15,064 nucleotides of DNA from an uncultured Collinsella sp. GTDB taxonomy: Bacteria; Actinomycetota; Coriobacteriia; Coriobacteriales; Coriobacteriaceae. The notes beneath the pieces are model-generated. The model was given only the letters and a program-made list of their open reading frames with translations. It was not told the DNA's origin and made no database searches. Position numbers and translations under genes: made by a program. Below are positions 6,148 through 13,950 of this stretch, piece after piece (within the stretch, counting starts at the first letter, position 1; every line of letters begins with the position of its first letter). The stretch covers positions 1 through 15,064 of the forward strand of contig USAY01000037.1 of NCBI GenBank assembly GCA_900552755.1, written 5' to 3'.

Positions 6148-8448
6148 ATGTTCGCTGCCGCCATCTCGCTCGTCGGTCTTGCGGCGACCGTCTACCTTGT
6201 CTTGCGCGAGGCCAAGGCCATTCGCGCTCAGTCGGGCACCGTTGCCAAAAGCGCTCTTGGGTGGAGCGTCGTCTTCGGCCTGTTCCAGGTCTTTTTGACT
6301 ATTTGGGGCGCCATTGGCCTCGTCGCCCAAAACGAGCCGCTCGCCTTTGTGATGCTCATCCTGACCAACGCCATCCTCACCGGATGCGCCTGGGCCAGCA
6401 TCGCCCGCGACCGCATCGCTCCGCGCGTCTTTGCGTTCGCCAAGCCCGACGCCCCCGCCCCCACCGGCAAGCTCGCCCGCCTGCGCGGCGCCTTTGTGGG
6501 CAAACCACTCGTCGCCGCCGTCCTGTGCCTGCTGCTCGCCGGCGTCTTTGCGCTGCTGGGCATGGAGGTCTCGTCCAACCACGACTTTACCTGGGTCTAC
6601 CCCCTGTGCATCCTGCTCGAGTGGGCCATCATCACCGTGCTCATGATCGGCTTGTTCTTCCTGTTCCAGCGCCACGGCGCAGCTCCCGCGGTCCTGGCCT
6701 TTGCCCTCTTTGTCCTGGGCATTGCCGAGTTCTTCGTCATCACGTTTAAATCCATGCCCATCCAGCCGGGCGACCTTTCGGCCATCTCCACCGCCGCCGC
6801 GGTCGCCGGCACCGGCTACACCTTCTCCATCTCGCTGTTCTGTGTGCTGTCCATGGGCTTTACCGCCATCGCCATGCTGCTGTGCGAGTACGCCGGCCTG
6901 GTGGCACCGCACCGTCAGAAGGGTGCCGCCAACGCCAAGCGCATGCTGCTCACCAACCTGCTCGTGGCAGTGCTGTGCCTGGGCGGCGTAACCGCGCATG
7001 TCACGCTCATCGACTACTACAACACCCTCGGCATCACCGTCTACACCTGGCGCCCGCTCGAGAGCTACTGGCGCGAGGGCTACCTGCCCGCATTTATTAG
7101 TGCCGCGCAGTCCATCAAGCCGCCTAAACCCGCCGACTACTCCGTCGACGATGCCAAGGCCACGCTCAAAAAGTACGCCAAGGCCTATGACAAGTCCGAC
7201 GCGGCCAAGAGCGACGAGCGCGCCGCCGCAAAGGAGCAGTTCGATAGCGAGAAGCCCACGGTCATCGCCATCATGAACGAGACCTTCTCGGATCTTTCGA
7301 TCTACCAGAACATGCGCGCCGGCTACGAAGGCCCGCAGTACTTTAAGAACCTGTCCAACTGCCTCAGCCGCGGCAAGCTCTATGTGAGCGCCTACGGCGG
7401 CGGCACCGCCAATACCGAGTTTGAGTTTATGACCGGCAACTCCATGGCCAACCTGGGCTCGGGCGTGTACCCCTACACCATCTACAACATGGAGACGACC
7501 GGGAACCTGGCAGAACAGTTCAAATCGCTCGGCTATTCCACCACGGCCATGCACCCCAACCACGCGACCAACTGGAACCGCGAGAACGTCTACAAGGACT
7601 TTGGCTTTGACCAGTTCCTGTCCATCAACGATTTCCAGGGCGCCGATACCCTGCGCGGCATGGTGACCGACCAGGCTACCTACGACAAGATTCTTGAGCT
7701 GCTCGACCAGAACGCCGATCCGCAGTTTATCTTCGACGTGACCATGCAGAACCACTCGGGCTACGATACGGGCCTGCTGCCGGTCGACAAGCAGATGCAC
7801 CTGAATATCGACACGACCGATCTGGACGCCAAGACCGTCGAGGACGGCACGCTCTCCGATGTCGACGAGTATGTCTCGTGCATCGAGCAGTCCGACCAGG
7901 CGCTGCGCTACTTCCTCAACGCCCTGAGCAAGCTCGACCGTAAGGTAGTCGTGGTGTTCTGGGGCGACCACCAGCCGTTCTTCCCGTCCAAGTTCAACGA
8001 TAAGTGGTTTACCGGCGAAGACGATGCCACGCATCAGGAGCGCCTGTGGCAGACTGACTACATCATCTGGGCTAACTACGACGTTGCCGGCTGCGACCAG
8101 ACGAGCGAGGTCGACGACCTGTCCACCAACTACCTGTCCACCCAGCTGATGCAGCTAATCGGCGCCCCGCTGACCGACTACCAGAAAGCGCACATGACGC
8201 TGCGTAAGTCGCTGCCCGCCATCAACTCGGTGGGCTACGAGGACGCCAGCCTGCGCTGGGCGCTCTCCTCCAACGTCACCGGTGACGACGCCGCCGCAGC
8301 AGCCGCCACCAAGGCGCGCGAGGATTACGCCAAGATGCAGTACTACGAGATGTTCCGCGACGGCAAGAACGTCTATACGGAGCACTTCCAGACCGAGGCC
8401 AACGAAACCGACCCCAACCTGGCACCGGGCACGACCAAGATCAAGTAG
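6148..8448 (+). CDS. LTA synthase family membrane phosphoglycerol transferase
   Basis: A 766-residue protein. The first about 290 residues hold about eight hydrophobic segments, then a charged linker (about 320-365), then an extracellular sulfatase-like phosphotransferase domain. Catalytic/metal residues by analogy with LtaS: E378 in MNETFSD, T420 in GGGTANTEFEFMTG (the nucleophile position), D607-H608 in FWGDHQP; HPNHATNWNRENVYKDFGFD is the substrate-side histidine region. The family transfers glycerol-phosphate from phosphatidylglycerol to a glycolipid or glycan outside the membrane, so a role in a teichoic-acid-like or glycerophosphate-modified polymer is likely. LtaS has five membrane spans, so this is a longer relative, not LtaS itself. 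The frame opens at GTG 6133, but TGAGGAG (6134-6140) is 7 bases before ATG 6148, which I take as the start. It is monocistronic and ends 20 bases before the hairpin element at 8469. Confidence 0.9.
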   Translation: MFAAAISLVGLAATVYLVLREAKAIRAQSGTVAKSALGWSVVFGLFQVFLTIWGAIGLVAQNEPLAFVMLILTNAILTGCAWASIARDRIAPRVFAFAKPDAPAPTGKLARLRGAFVGKPLVAAVLCLLLAGVFALLGMEVSSNHDFTWVYPLCILLEWAIITVLMIGLFFLFQRHGAAPAVLAFALFVLGIAEFFVITFKSMPIQPGDLSAISTAAAVAGTGYTFSISLFCVLSMGFTAIAMLLCEYAGLVAPHRQKGAANAKRMLLTNLLVAVLCLGGVTAHVTLIDYYNTLGITVYTWRPLESYWREGYLPAFISAAQSIKPPKPADYSVDDAKATLKKYAKAYDKSDAAKSDERAAAKEQFDSEKPTVIAIMNETFSDLSIYQNMRAGYEGPQYFKNLSNCLSRGKLYVSAYGGGTANTEFEFMTGNSMANLGSGVYPYTIYNMETTGNLAEQFKSLGYSTTAMHPNHATNWNRENVYKDFGFDQFLSINDFQGADTLRGMVTDQATYDKILELLDQNADPQFIFDVTMQNHSGYDTGLLPVDKQMHLNIDTTDLDAKTVEDGTLSDVDEYVSCIEQSDQALRYFLNALSKLDRKVVVVFWGDHQPFFPSKFNDKWFTGEDDATHQERLWQTDYIIWANYDVAGCDQTSEVDDLSTNYLSTQLMQLIGAPLTDYQKAHMTLRKSLPAINSVGYEDASLRWALSSNVTGDDAAAAAATKAREDYAKMQYYEMFRDGKNVYTEHFQTEANETDPNLAPGTTKIK

Positions 8449-8468
8449 CGGGTCACTCATAACTGAAA

Positions 8469-8598
8469 CGTCTGTCCGGGCGGAGGCATATAAGGTTCCC
8501 TGCTCGGACAGTCCTGCGCAAGACGGGGGCCACATTAAGTGGCCCCCTTTGCGTGCGGAACTCGCGATGAACCTTATATGCCTCCGCCCGGACAGACG
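8469..8598 (+). repeat. Long covarying hairpin element, copy A
   Basis: Arms 8469-8498 and 8569-8598 are perfect 30-base inverted repeats. Inside, CGCAA (8517-8521) pairs with TTGCG (8549-8553), and GGGGGCCAC (8525-8533) pairs with GTGGCCCCC (8539-8547) around the loop ATTAA. The region between arm and inner stem (CCTGCTCGGACAGTCC on the left, TGCGGAACTCGCG on the right) recurs nearly unchanged in copy B at 13172-13294. There the arms have different sequence but are still complementary, and the inner stem has two compensated pairs. It starts 20 bases after the LTA-synthase-like stop codon, in the sense direction. It could be a 3' end RNA structure, a small RNA or a REP/MITE-like element. Only TTT follows the inner stem, so it is not a standard intrinsic terminator. 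Confidence 0.85.
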
Positions 8599-8653
8599 CC
8601 CTGTTGTTGGAGCGCAGCTTGTCATAGGGGTATCCGCTGAACATATATAAGTC

Positions 8654-8676
8654 GAAGGCCACGTCTTGTAGCCTTC
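8654..8676 (+). terminator. Weak hairpin with short T-run
   Basis: GAAGGC (8654-8659) and GCCTTC (8671-8676) form a 6-pair stem with an 11-base loop followed by TTTG. At best it is a weak plus-strand terminator for transcripts passing copy A. Confidence 0.25.
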
Positions 8677-8684
8677 TTTGTATC

Positions 8685-8732
8685 CGGAAACCGTGTCCCA
8701 GAATTCACGTCCGGAACGGGATGCAGTTTCCG
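8685..8732. repeat. Second palindrome type (GGGAC/TTTCCG), copy A
   Basis: CGGAAAC (8685-8691) pairs with GTTTCCG (8726-8732), and inside it GTGTCCC (8693-8699) pairs with GGGATGC (8718-8724) with wobbles. The half-site modules GTCCC/GGGAC and CGGAAA/TTTCCG recur at 13064-13109, in the reverse order along each arm. It lies 86 bases beyond the long hairpin element. Confidence 0.5.
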
Positions 8733-8755
8733 CTTGCGGAGTCTCCACTCAACAG

Positions 8756-8793
8756 AAAACCCGGGTGGCCTGTTTTTTGGCTACCCGGGTTTT
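8756..8793. terminator. Bidirectional intrinsic terminator between convergent genes
   Basis: AAAACCCGGGTGGCC (8756-8770) pairs with GGCTACCCGGGTTTT (8779-8793) in a 15-pair stem with one G-U and a T-rich 8-base loop. T-runs follow on both strands. It ends the surface-protein gene (stop at 8821) on the minus strand and any plus-strand read-through from 8448. Confidence 0.9.
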
Positions 8794-8820
8794 TGGGTTG
8801 TCGATATGTTCGACTGGCTA

Positions 8821-11800
8821 CTAGTGGGTCTTGCGGCGCTTGATCAGCATGATGAGGGCTATCACTACGAGCGTTGCTCCCGCTGCTGCTGCGGTGGCGA
8901 CTAGGGCGAATGTTTGGTCGCCGGTGTTTGCGAGGTCCTTCGCTGTGGTCGTAGTCTTGACCTTGGTGTCGGTCTTAGCTCCGTTGTCGGACTTGGGCTT
9001 GTCCGGGTTCGTCGGGGTCTCAGGAGTCTCGGGGTCCTTTGAGCCTTCGGAATCGGTTGGGCCGGCGGTGTTTACCAGCGTATGGTCCAGGAACTTCTTG
9101 GCGCCCGCACTTGCCTGTGAGAACAGGCGGCGCGTGCGGATCGGGGTGGCGTTCACCGTTGTGGGCGCCGTCTCCTCGGCCTCGATATTCACGAGCGTCG
9201 TGCCGGTGTCGAGGCCCACGTCGTTGTATCCCACGTGGCAGTAATACTGCGCACCGTCATCGTCTGCGGTCAGGTCAATCTCGAGCTTTGAGGCCGTTCC
9301 AGCCGCGAGGTTGCCATCGGCACCCACGAGCTTAAACTCTGTCTCGCCGCGGCCCTTGCGGTACCACATATAGGTCGGTGTCAGCCCTGTTTCGCTATCG
9401 TCGGCACCGAGTTGCTTCAAATGGCCAATCGCCGAGAGCGTCAGGTGGCTTCCCGCCGTGCGCTCAACCGAAGAGTCGTATCCAAGATCCGACCCCTCCG
9501 CAGCATCCGCCGCAGGTCCGCTCACGGTCATCGTCATGCCATCGGGCATGGTCTTGACCGTGATGATTGCCGAGCGAATACCTGTTTCGGTCGTGGATCC
9601 ATTCTTAACGGCGGCGATGGCGAATCGATACTCCGTATTGGGCTGCAGCCCATCCCACTTGAGCGAGGTCTGCGTGTTGTCGGCAATCTTCCAGCTATTG
9701 ACGACCGCATCCGCCGCATTGCTCTGCAGCATGCCCACGCCGTAGCTAAAGCCACTCTTGTTTGCGAGTACATCGTCCCAGCTAAACGTAACGCTGGTCG
9801 AATCGACGGCGTTTGCCGTAAAGCCCGTCACGGCCGGCGCGTCGGGCATCTCGACGTCCTTAACGTCATAGCCCACGATCCAGAACTGGTCGGTGTCCTT
9901 GGTGCCGAGCTTGTCGCCCGAGTCTGCCTCGAACTTGTCGACATCCACCGCGTTGACGCCCAGACGCCACACAAAACCGTACTTGCCCTGCGCGGCCTCG
10001 GGCAGGTTGTCGACGGTGCCGCCGTATTCGGTCGATTCACTCGAGGAGTTACCCGTAGTAAAGCCGGCGTTGGCACCAAAGCACAGGCCGCCAAACAACT
10101 CGTGCTTTGCGAGCTTCGCGCCCATGACAACGCTGCCGTTCAGCGTCAAGCCGAGCTCGAGCTCCTGCTCCTTGCCCTCCTCGACTTCGATGGTCTGCTC
10201 AATGCTCGCCCCCGACTGCGCGGCGGCGCCGTTAAACCCATCGTGCGTGTAGGCGCGCGTTACGCCAGGCTTGCCCAGGCCAAAGGAATCCCCAACGGGA
10301 GTCTCGCCGTTGAGCGTCGTTTGATAGGTTCCGGGTTCTCCCGACCGGTTGGTCAAAAAGTAGCTGAGCGGCGTCATATTGTGCTGTTTGGCAATGCGGT
10401 CATAGGCCTCGACATTAACGACCGAGGTCTGCGCGCCGAGCGACACGGGCGCCGCCATCACGCCCTTGCCACCAGTTTCCTCATTTTCGATCTCATACTC
10501 GTAATAGACCATCGGAATCGTGTAGAGCACGGCCTTGTCACCCTCGCCGGCATGCGACTCATAGCTTACGCTTGCGCTGACCGTGCGCTCGCTCCGGTAG
10601 TCATAGCATCCCTCGGCGGCAAAATCGACTGAAGCATTCATCGCGACCAGGGGCGGACCGGTCTGCACCTCGACGGCAACGCCCAACTCGGCGCCAATGG
10701 TATAGCCCTGGGATGTCCCCGTGCCCTTTTCCTCTCCGTATGACGTGCCGCCCAACACCAGATAGCCGTATGCCTGCTCCAGATCCTCAACATAGGGCGC
10801 ATCCTGCAGCACGGCAAGCACGCGCGGGTTGGTATAGACCTTGTAGCGATCCTTGTACGTGATCTTGACGCTGTCGTTGTCGACATCGGGCAGCGCGAGC
10901 GAGATAAATGTGCCGTAGGTAGTGCCGCGACGGTTGCTCTCGCTAATCACCTGCTCCTCGCCGCGGCGCACCTTTCCGTTCTCGTCGAGCGAAAAATGCG
11001 AGGCGGTCATCCAATAGTAGTCATCGTTCTTGCGCAGGTCCTCGTCGCGGTGCTTGCCCACCACGGCGATAAAGCTCTCGTTATAGCGGTCCGAACCCGA
11101 GACGCTGCCCGCCTTGACGTCGCTGATCCACACCTGCTCTATACCCTTGTGGTCATGCTTGTTGCTGCTGTTGTATTGCTGACCGCTCATGCTCATGGTT
11201 CCGACCATGGACCCCAAGCCCTGAGCCCCGCTCTGTGCCGTGTTGCAGGCAAAGTCGCGGAACACATCGCCGCCCACGAGCACCTCGTCGACCGCCAGCT
11301 GCTCGGACAGGCCGTCAAGGTTGGCAGTGGCAAGGGCAATAGGCGCCAAGGTGCACGGATAGCGCTTATCCTGAGCGCTATCCTTCCATGCGCTGTTGGG
11401 CACATGCATCAGCCCATAGGAGGCGAGGAGCCCGTCTCTGTATTCCTTGCAATCGGAAAGCTTGAACTCGCCAGACTCCGAGTCAAAATACGCGTAGCGG
11501 TACAGCGCGCCGTACAGCCCCTTGCTGCCGTCAGAAGCGCCGTAATCAAAAGCGCTGCGTTGCCAGTCATAGCCCGCAAGAATAAGGCCCGTGACGGTTT
11601 CACCCGTCTTCTTTCCTTCTTCATCGTAGGCGGCAAACGTGCCGAACGTCGCATTCGCAGCGACCATGGTCTTGCCGTTCGCGGAGAGGGAGATTGCGCC
11701 CGCGTCGCCCAGAGCATCGACATGGACGAGCGCACCCTTGGATGCATCCCACGAAAACAGCTCGCAATGCGTCGACTTATCAATATTCTTCTTGCCGTAG

Positions 11801-12909
11801 GGTGCCGAGACCACGATGGCGAGGTCATCGCAAAAATCGCGATCGAGGTCGCCGGCCGCTAGCGAAACGACAGGAGCTGACTGAAGCTGCGTCCAGGAGT
11901 CGTTCCCGCCCTTGTTGTGCGTGGTGTAGTCCGCGGCGTTACCGGCATCGATCTTGACGACGCTTTGCTTCCAGTTGCCGCCCTCCAAGTCATACATGTC
12001 GACTACAGCCTTGCGCACGCCGTTCTCGTCGACATAGCAGCCCGCGTAGACAAAAAGCTCGTCGACGCCGTCGCCATCAACATCGCCCGCCTCGACATCA
12101 AAGACGGCGTCGTGCTCTTGCAGGTAACCGGCATCCAGGTACTTAAAACGGCCTTCGTACATCATATTAGTGTTGACCGTCACCGGCAGGTGTGTGTCGA
12201 GAGTGCGCGTACGCCCGTTGCTAAACGAGTAGAGGACCAGCTCAACCTTTCCGGCGTATGACTTGCCGTCAATCGTCGTGGAGGAACTGTCGCCGTAGGC
12301 ACGGAGCTCGGCAACGCGGCTCTTTTTGCCCGTGCTGGCGTCGCTGCAGAACTCAACACTCGTGGCGTGAATGCCCGAGAAACCGTTGTTGTCGTTGGCG
12401 AGTACTGTTGAGGACTCATTGTTGCTTAGGTACGACCAGATGCCGCCACCGTAGTCGCTATGCTTGTAGAGATCGCTGTTCGTATCGAAGTTGTTGACGT
12501 TTTGCCAGAACTTTGCGGCGCCCCACACACTTCCATAGCCATCGGTGAGTTTGCTGCTGCCGCCAATGTCACCGCGCTCGACGTTCTCGAGCTTGTCGCG
12601 CAGAGTGTAGCGATTGCCATGGCTACCGTTAGCTGCCATATAGACCTCGCTGCGCGTGGCAAACGTCGTGGGGGTATCAGTGGAATAGGGGCCAACGGTA
12701 TCGGCCGGAATGTCCTCGCTCGTGCCCAGACCCAGGGCTTGATAATCCTGCTCGGTCATATCGGTGATTGCGGGCGCGTCTGCCGCCTGGGCAACCTGGG
12801 GCGTGGCCGTGAAGCAGGCGACGCTCGTGGCGATCAACGCAGCAAGCGCCGCCGTCCCAACAAGCGGGATTTTCGACAGCCTACGGATACGGGGGTGTGG
12901 AACGTACAT
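8821..12909 (-). CDS. Large sortase-anchored surface protein with Ca-loop, Fn3 and Ig-like domains
   Basis: A 1362-residue protein. A signal peptide (about 1-44, RRLSK then a hydrophobic core, cut near VAQAAD) is followed by an N-terminal half with FG-GAP/dockerin-like calcium loops: DVDGDGVD (276-283), DLDRDFCD (354-361) and DVDND (675-679), suggesting a beta-propeller. Residues about 730-1010 are rich in amphipathic beta and match nothing I recognise. Fn3 spans about 1021-1120. An Ig-like domain (about 1135-1245) has its YYC cysteine at 1224. A Pro/Lys/Thr spacer leads to LANTG (1326-1330), a hydrophobic span and a KRRKTH tail: an LPXTG-type signal in the LAXTG form used by actinobacterial sortases. 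It is covalently wall-displayed and probably binds host or bacterial ligands; no catalytic motif was seen. The frame opens at ATG 12945 without an SD, whereas AGCGAGG sits 7 bases before ATG 12909, hence this start. Confidence 0.85.
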   Translation of the reverse strand: MYVPHPRIRRLSKIPLVGTAALAALIATSVACFTATPQVAQAADAPAITDMTEQDYQALGLGTSEDIPADTVGPYSTDTPTTFATRSEVYMAANGSHGNRYTLRDKLENVERGDIGGSSKLTDGYGSVWGAAKFWQNVNNFDTNSDLYKHSDYGGGIWSYLSNNESSTVLANDNNGFSGIHATSVEFCSDASTGKKSRVAELRAYGDSSSTTIDGKSYAGKVELVLYSFSNGRTRTLDTHLPVTVNTNMMYEGRFKYLDAGYLQEHDAVFDVEAGDVDGDGVDELFVYAGCYVDENGVRKAVVDMYDLEGGNWKQSVVKIDAGNAADYTTHNKGGNDSWTQLQSAPVVSLAAGDLDRDFCDDLAIVVSAPYGKKNIDKSTHCELFSWDASKGALVHVDALGDAGAISLSANGKTMVAANATFGTFAAYDEEGKKTGETVTGLILAGYDWQRSAFDYGASDGSKGLYGALYRYAYFDSESGEFKLSDCKEYRDGLLASYGLMHVPNSAWKDSAQDKRYPCTLAPIALATANLDGLSEQLAVDEVLVGGDVFRDFACNTAQSGAQGLGSMVGTMSMSGQQYNSSNKHDHKGIEQVWISDVKAGSVSGSDRYNESFIAVVGKHRDEDLRKNDDYYWMTASHFSLDENGKVRRGEEQVISESNRRGTTYGTFISLALPDVDNDSVKITYKDRYKVYTNPRVLAVLQDAPYVEDLEQAYGYLVLGGTSYGEEKGTGTSQGYTIGAELGVAVEVQTGPPLVAMNASVDFAAEGCYDYRSERTVSASVSYESHAGEGDKAVLYTIPMVYYEYEIENEETGGKGVMAAPVSLGAQTSVVNVEAYDRIAKQHNMTPLSYFLTNRSGEPGTYQTTLNGETPVGDSFGLGKPGVTRAYTHDGFNGAAAQSGASIEQTIEVEEGKEQELELGLTLNGSVVMGAKLAKHELFGGLCFGANAGFTTGNSSSESTEYGGTVDNLPEAAQGKYGFVWRLGVNAVDVDKFEADSGDKLGTKDTDQFWIVGYDVKDVEMPDAPAVTGFTANAVDSTSVTFSWDDVLANKSGFSYGVGMLQSNAADAVVNSWKIADNTQTSLKWDGLQPNTEYRFAIAAVKNGSTTETGIRSAIITVKTMPDGMTMTVSGPAADAAEGSDLGYDSSVERTAGSHLTLSAIGHLKQLGADDSETGLTPTYMWYRKGRGETEFKLVGADGNLAAGTASKLEIDLTADDDGAQYYCHVGYNDVGLDTGTTLVNIEAEETAPTTVNATPIRTRRLFSQASAGAKKFLDHTLVNTAGPTDSEGSKDPETPETPTNPDKPKSDNGAKTDTKVKTTTTAKDLANTGDQTFALVATAAAAGATLVVIALIMLIKRRKTH

Positions 12910-12940
12910 GAGGGACCTCGCTTTACTCGAGTGGAGTGGA

Positions 12941-13013
12941 CTCATTTTTGCAAATGATACGTCCGATGCCCGATATCACGTGTCTCATTTTCGCCAACGG
13001 CGTGTCTCATTTT
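12941..13013 (-). promoter_or_regulatory. Phased direct repeats upstream of the surface-protein gene
   Basis: CTCATTTT occurs at 12941-12948, 12984-12991 and 13006-13013. The last two are part of a 13-base exact repeat, CGTGTCTCATTTT (12979 and 13001), 22 bases apart; the first is 43 bases away, so all lie near whole helical turns. A -10-like TATCAT on the minus strand (at about 12954-12959) sits among them. They look like sites for a regulator of the surface-protein gene (start 12909). The promoter itself is not certain. Confidence 0.45.
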
Positions 13014-13063
13014 TGAGAATCCGAGATGCCGCGGAGATCTTATCCCAGCTCAAAGGCCATTTC

Positions 13064-13109
13064 TGGGACGCATTTTCCGAAAGCCTGCCCATCCGGAAAG
13101 CTCGTCCCA
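13064..13109. repeat. Second palindrome type (GGGAC/TTTCCG), copy B
   Basis: TGGGACG (13064-13070) pairs with CGTCCCA (13103-13109), and TTTCCG (13074-13079) pairs with CGGAAA (13094-13099), separated by a symmetric 3x3 internal loop. On the minus strand it reads TGGGACGAGCTTTCCGGAT, close to CTGGGACACGGTTTCCGGAT on the minus strand of 8681-8700. It lies 62 bases beyond long-hairpin copy B, the same relative order as at the other site. Confidence 0.55.
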
Positions 13110-13171
13110 CTTTGGACGCATCCGGGCACGGAACCATCGACCTATCAGGCCTTCCATCAATAAAGAGGCGC

Positions 13172-13294
13172 CCTCCCGGACGACGGGGCATGAAGTTCAT
13201 CGCGAGTTCCGCACGCAAAGAAGGCCACTTAATGTGGCCTTCGTCTTGCGCAGGACTGTAGAGCAGGAAACTTCGTGCCCCGACGCCCGGGAGG
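13172..13294 (-). repeat. Long covarying hairpin element, copy B
   Basis: Arms 13172-13198 and 13267-13294 pair over about 27 positions with two mismatches, one G-U and one bulge. The core (13199-13266) is nearly identical to copy A read in the opposite direction: CATCGCGAGTTCCGCACGCA on one side, TCTTGCGCAGGACTGT on the other. The inner stem is GAAGGCCAC (13220-13228) with GTGGCCTTC (13234-13242): two G-C pairs of copy A are replaced by A-T pairs on both sides. It begins 45 bases after the flavodoxin-like stop (13340), in that gene's sense direction, as copy A does for its gene. Confidence 0.85.
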
Positions 13295-13339
13295 ACGTTG
13301 CATTTAGAAAGATGAACCGACCGCCGTCAGCGATGGGAG

Positions 13340-13891
13340 CTACTCCCCCAGCACGGCCTTCTTGGCCGCCAACGCCATGTTGTCCAGGTCCTCCTTGGTG
13401 GGATGGTCCTTCGCGGCAACCCAGTTGTCGAGCAGCATCTTGAAGCGGGCATTGTCGGAATCTTGCTCGAGCATCGCCTCGTAGCGCTGCTTGACCGCGG
13501 GACCCATCTTGCCCTGGCACATTGCCCAACCCACGAGCTCGGCATCCCCAGCCAAATTGGAGGTCACGCGATCAATAATCTGCTGGTAGTAGCTCTGGTC
13601 GGCGCCAAAGCCGCAGGTGCCGAACAGGAAGACGCGCTTGCCGTGTAGGGCAGAAAGCAATGCCGCGACCGAAGGCGTGCATGCGCCCTTGTCGCACCAA
13701 AAACCGACGAGCACGGTATCGGCCGCGCAAGCCCCCTGCGCCTCGCACTCGACCTGCTCGGCATCCGCGTCATCGCTCAGCGCCGCGGCATGGACAAACT
13801 CAACGCCCGCAGCCTGCAGGGCGCGCTTGATCGCGCCCGAAACCATCCTGGTATTACCGCTCTTGCTGTTAACCACCAAAGAGCATGTCAT
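13340..13891 (-). CDS. Flavodoxin family protein (Flavodoxin_3-like)
   Basis: A 183-residue cytoplasmic FMN electron carrier. The FMN phosphate loop is SKSGNTR (9-15). FWCDKGACTPSVAALL and GKRVFLFGTCGFGADQSYYQ are the flavin-ring loops typical of the Flavodoxin_3 subgroup. The tail (MCQGKMGPAVKQRYEAML, then a helix-rich end) is also characteristic of that subgroup. The closest well-known function I can name for such proteins in gut anaerobes is electron donation to partner reductases (for example BilS with BilR), but no reductase lies beside it, so this is not a call of bilS. The frame opens at GTG 13897; ATG 13891 has GAGG at 10 bases while the GTG has it at only 4, so I prefer the ATG. Monocistronic; copy B of the hairpin follows its stop. 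Confidence 0.85.
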   Translation of the reverse strand: MTCSLVVNSKSGNTRMVSGAIKRALQAAGVEFVHAAALSDDADAEQVECEAQGACAADTVLVGFWCDKGACTPSVAALLSALHGKRVFLFGTCGFGADQSYYQQIIDRVTSNLAGDAELVGWAMCQGKMGPAVKQRYEAMLEQDSDNARFKMLLDNWVAAKDHPTKEDLDNMALAAKKAVLGE

Positions 13892-13950
13892 AGTCACGTT
13901 GCCTCGTTTCCCCCAAAACTAAAGCCACTAATGCAATTTATTAGATGAAT

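Noticed and set aside
5956..8034. A 692-codon minus-strand open frame opposite the LTA-synthase-like gene
   Set aside because: The plus-strand protein has clear catalytic motifs and membrane segments; the antisense frame is low-complexity (V, G, H, R, E rich), a usual by-product of high-GC codon use.
8155..8748. Possible conserved peptide FIASSARKGGHLMWPPSCAG, also readable at 13191-13258 with K-E and P-S changes
   Set aside because: It is the long hairpin element read in one frame. The differences between copies are nonsynonymous but preserve base pairing, which argues for structure, not protein.
9412..10632. Long plus-strand frames opposite the surface-protein gene (also 10996-11862 and 12460-12957)
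   Set aside because: They are shadows of a protein with a signal peptide, recognisable domains and an anchor, and have no SD or domain features of their own.
12977..12982. CACGTG hexamer as an operator
   Set aside because: A six-base palindrome alone is expected by chance in GC-rich DNA; the longer direct repeats around it are the better signal.
13340..13891. Naming the flavodoxin gene bilS
   Set aside because: The fold subgroup fits, but no bilR-like reductase is adjacent, and flavodoxins of this kind are too general for a specific name.
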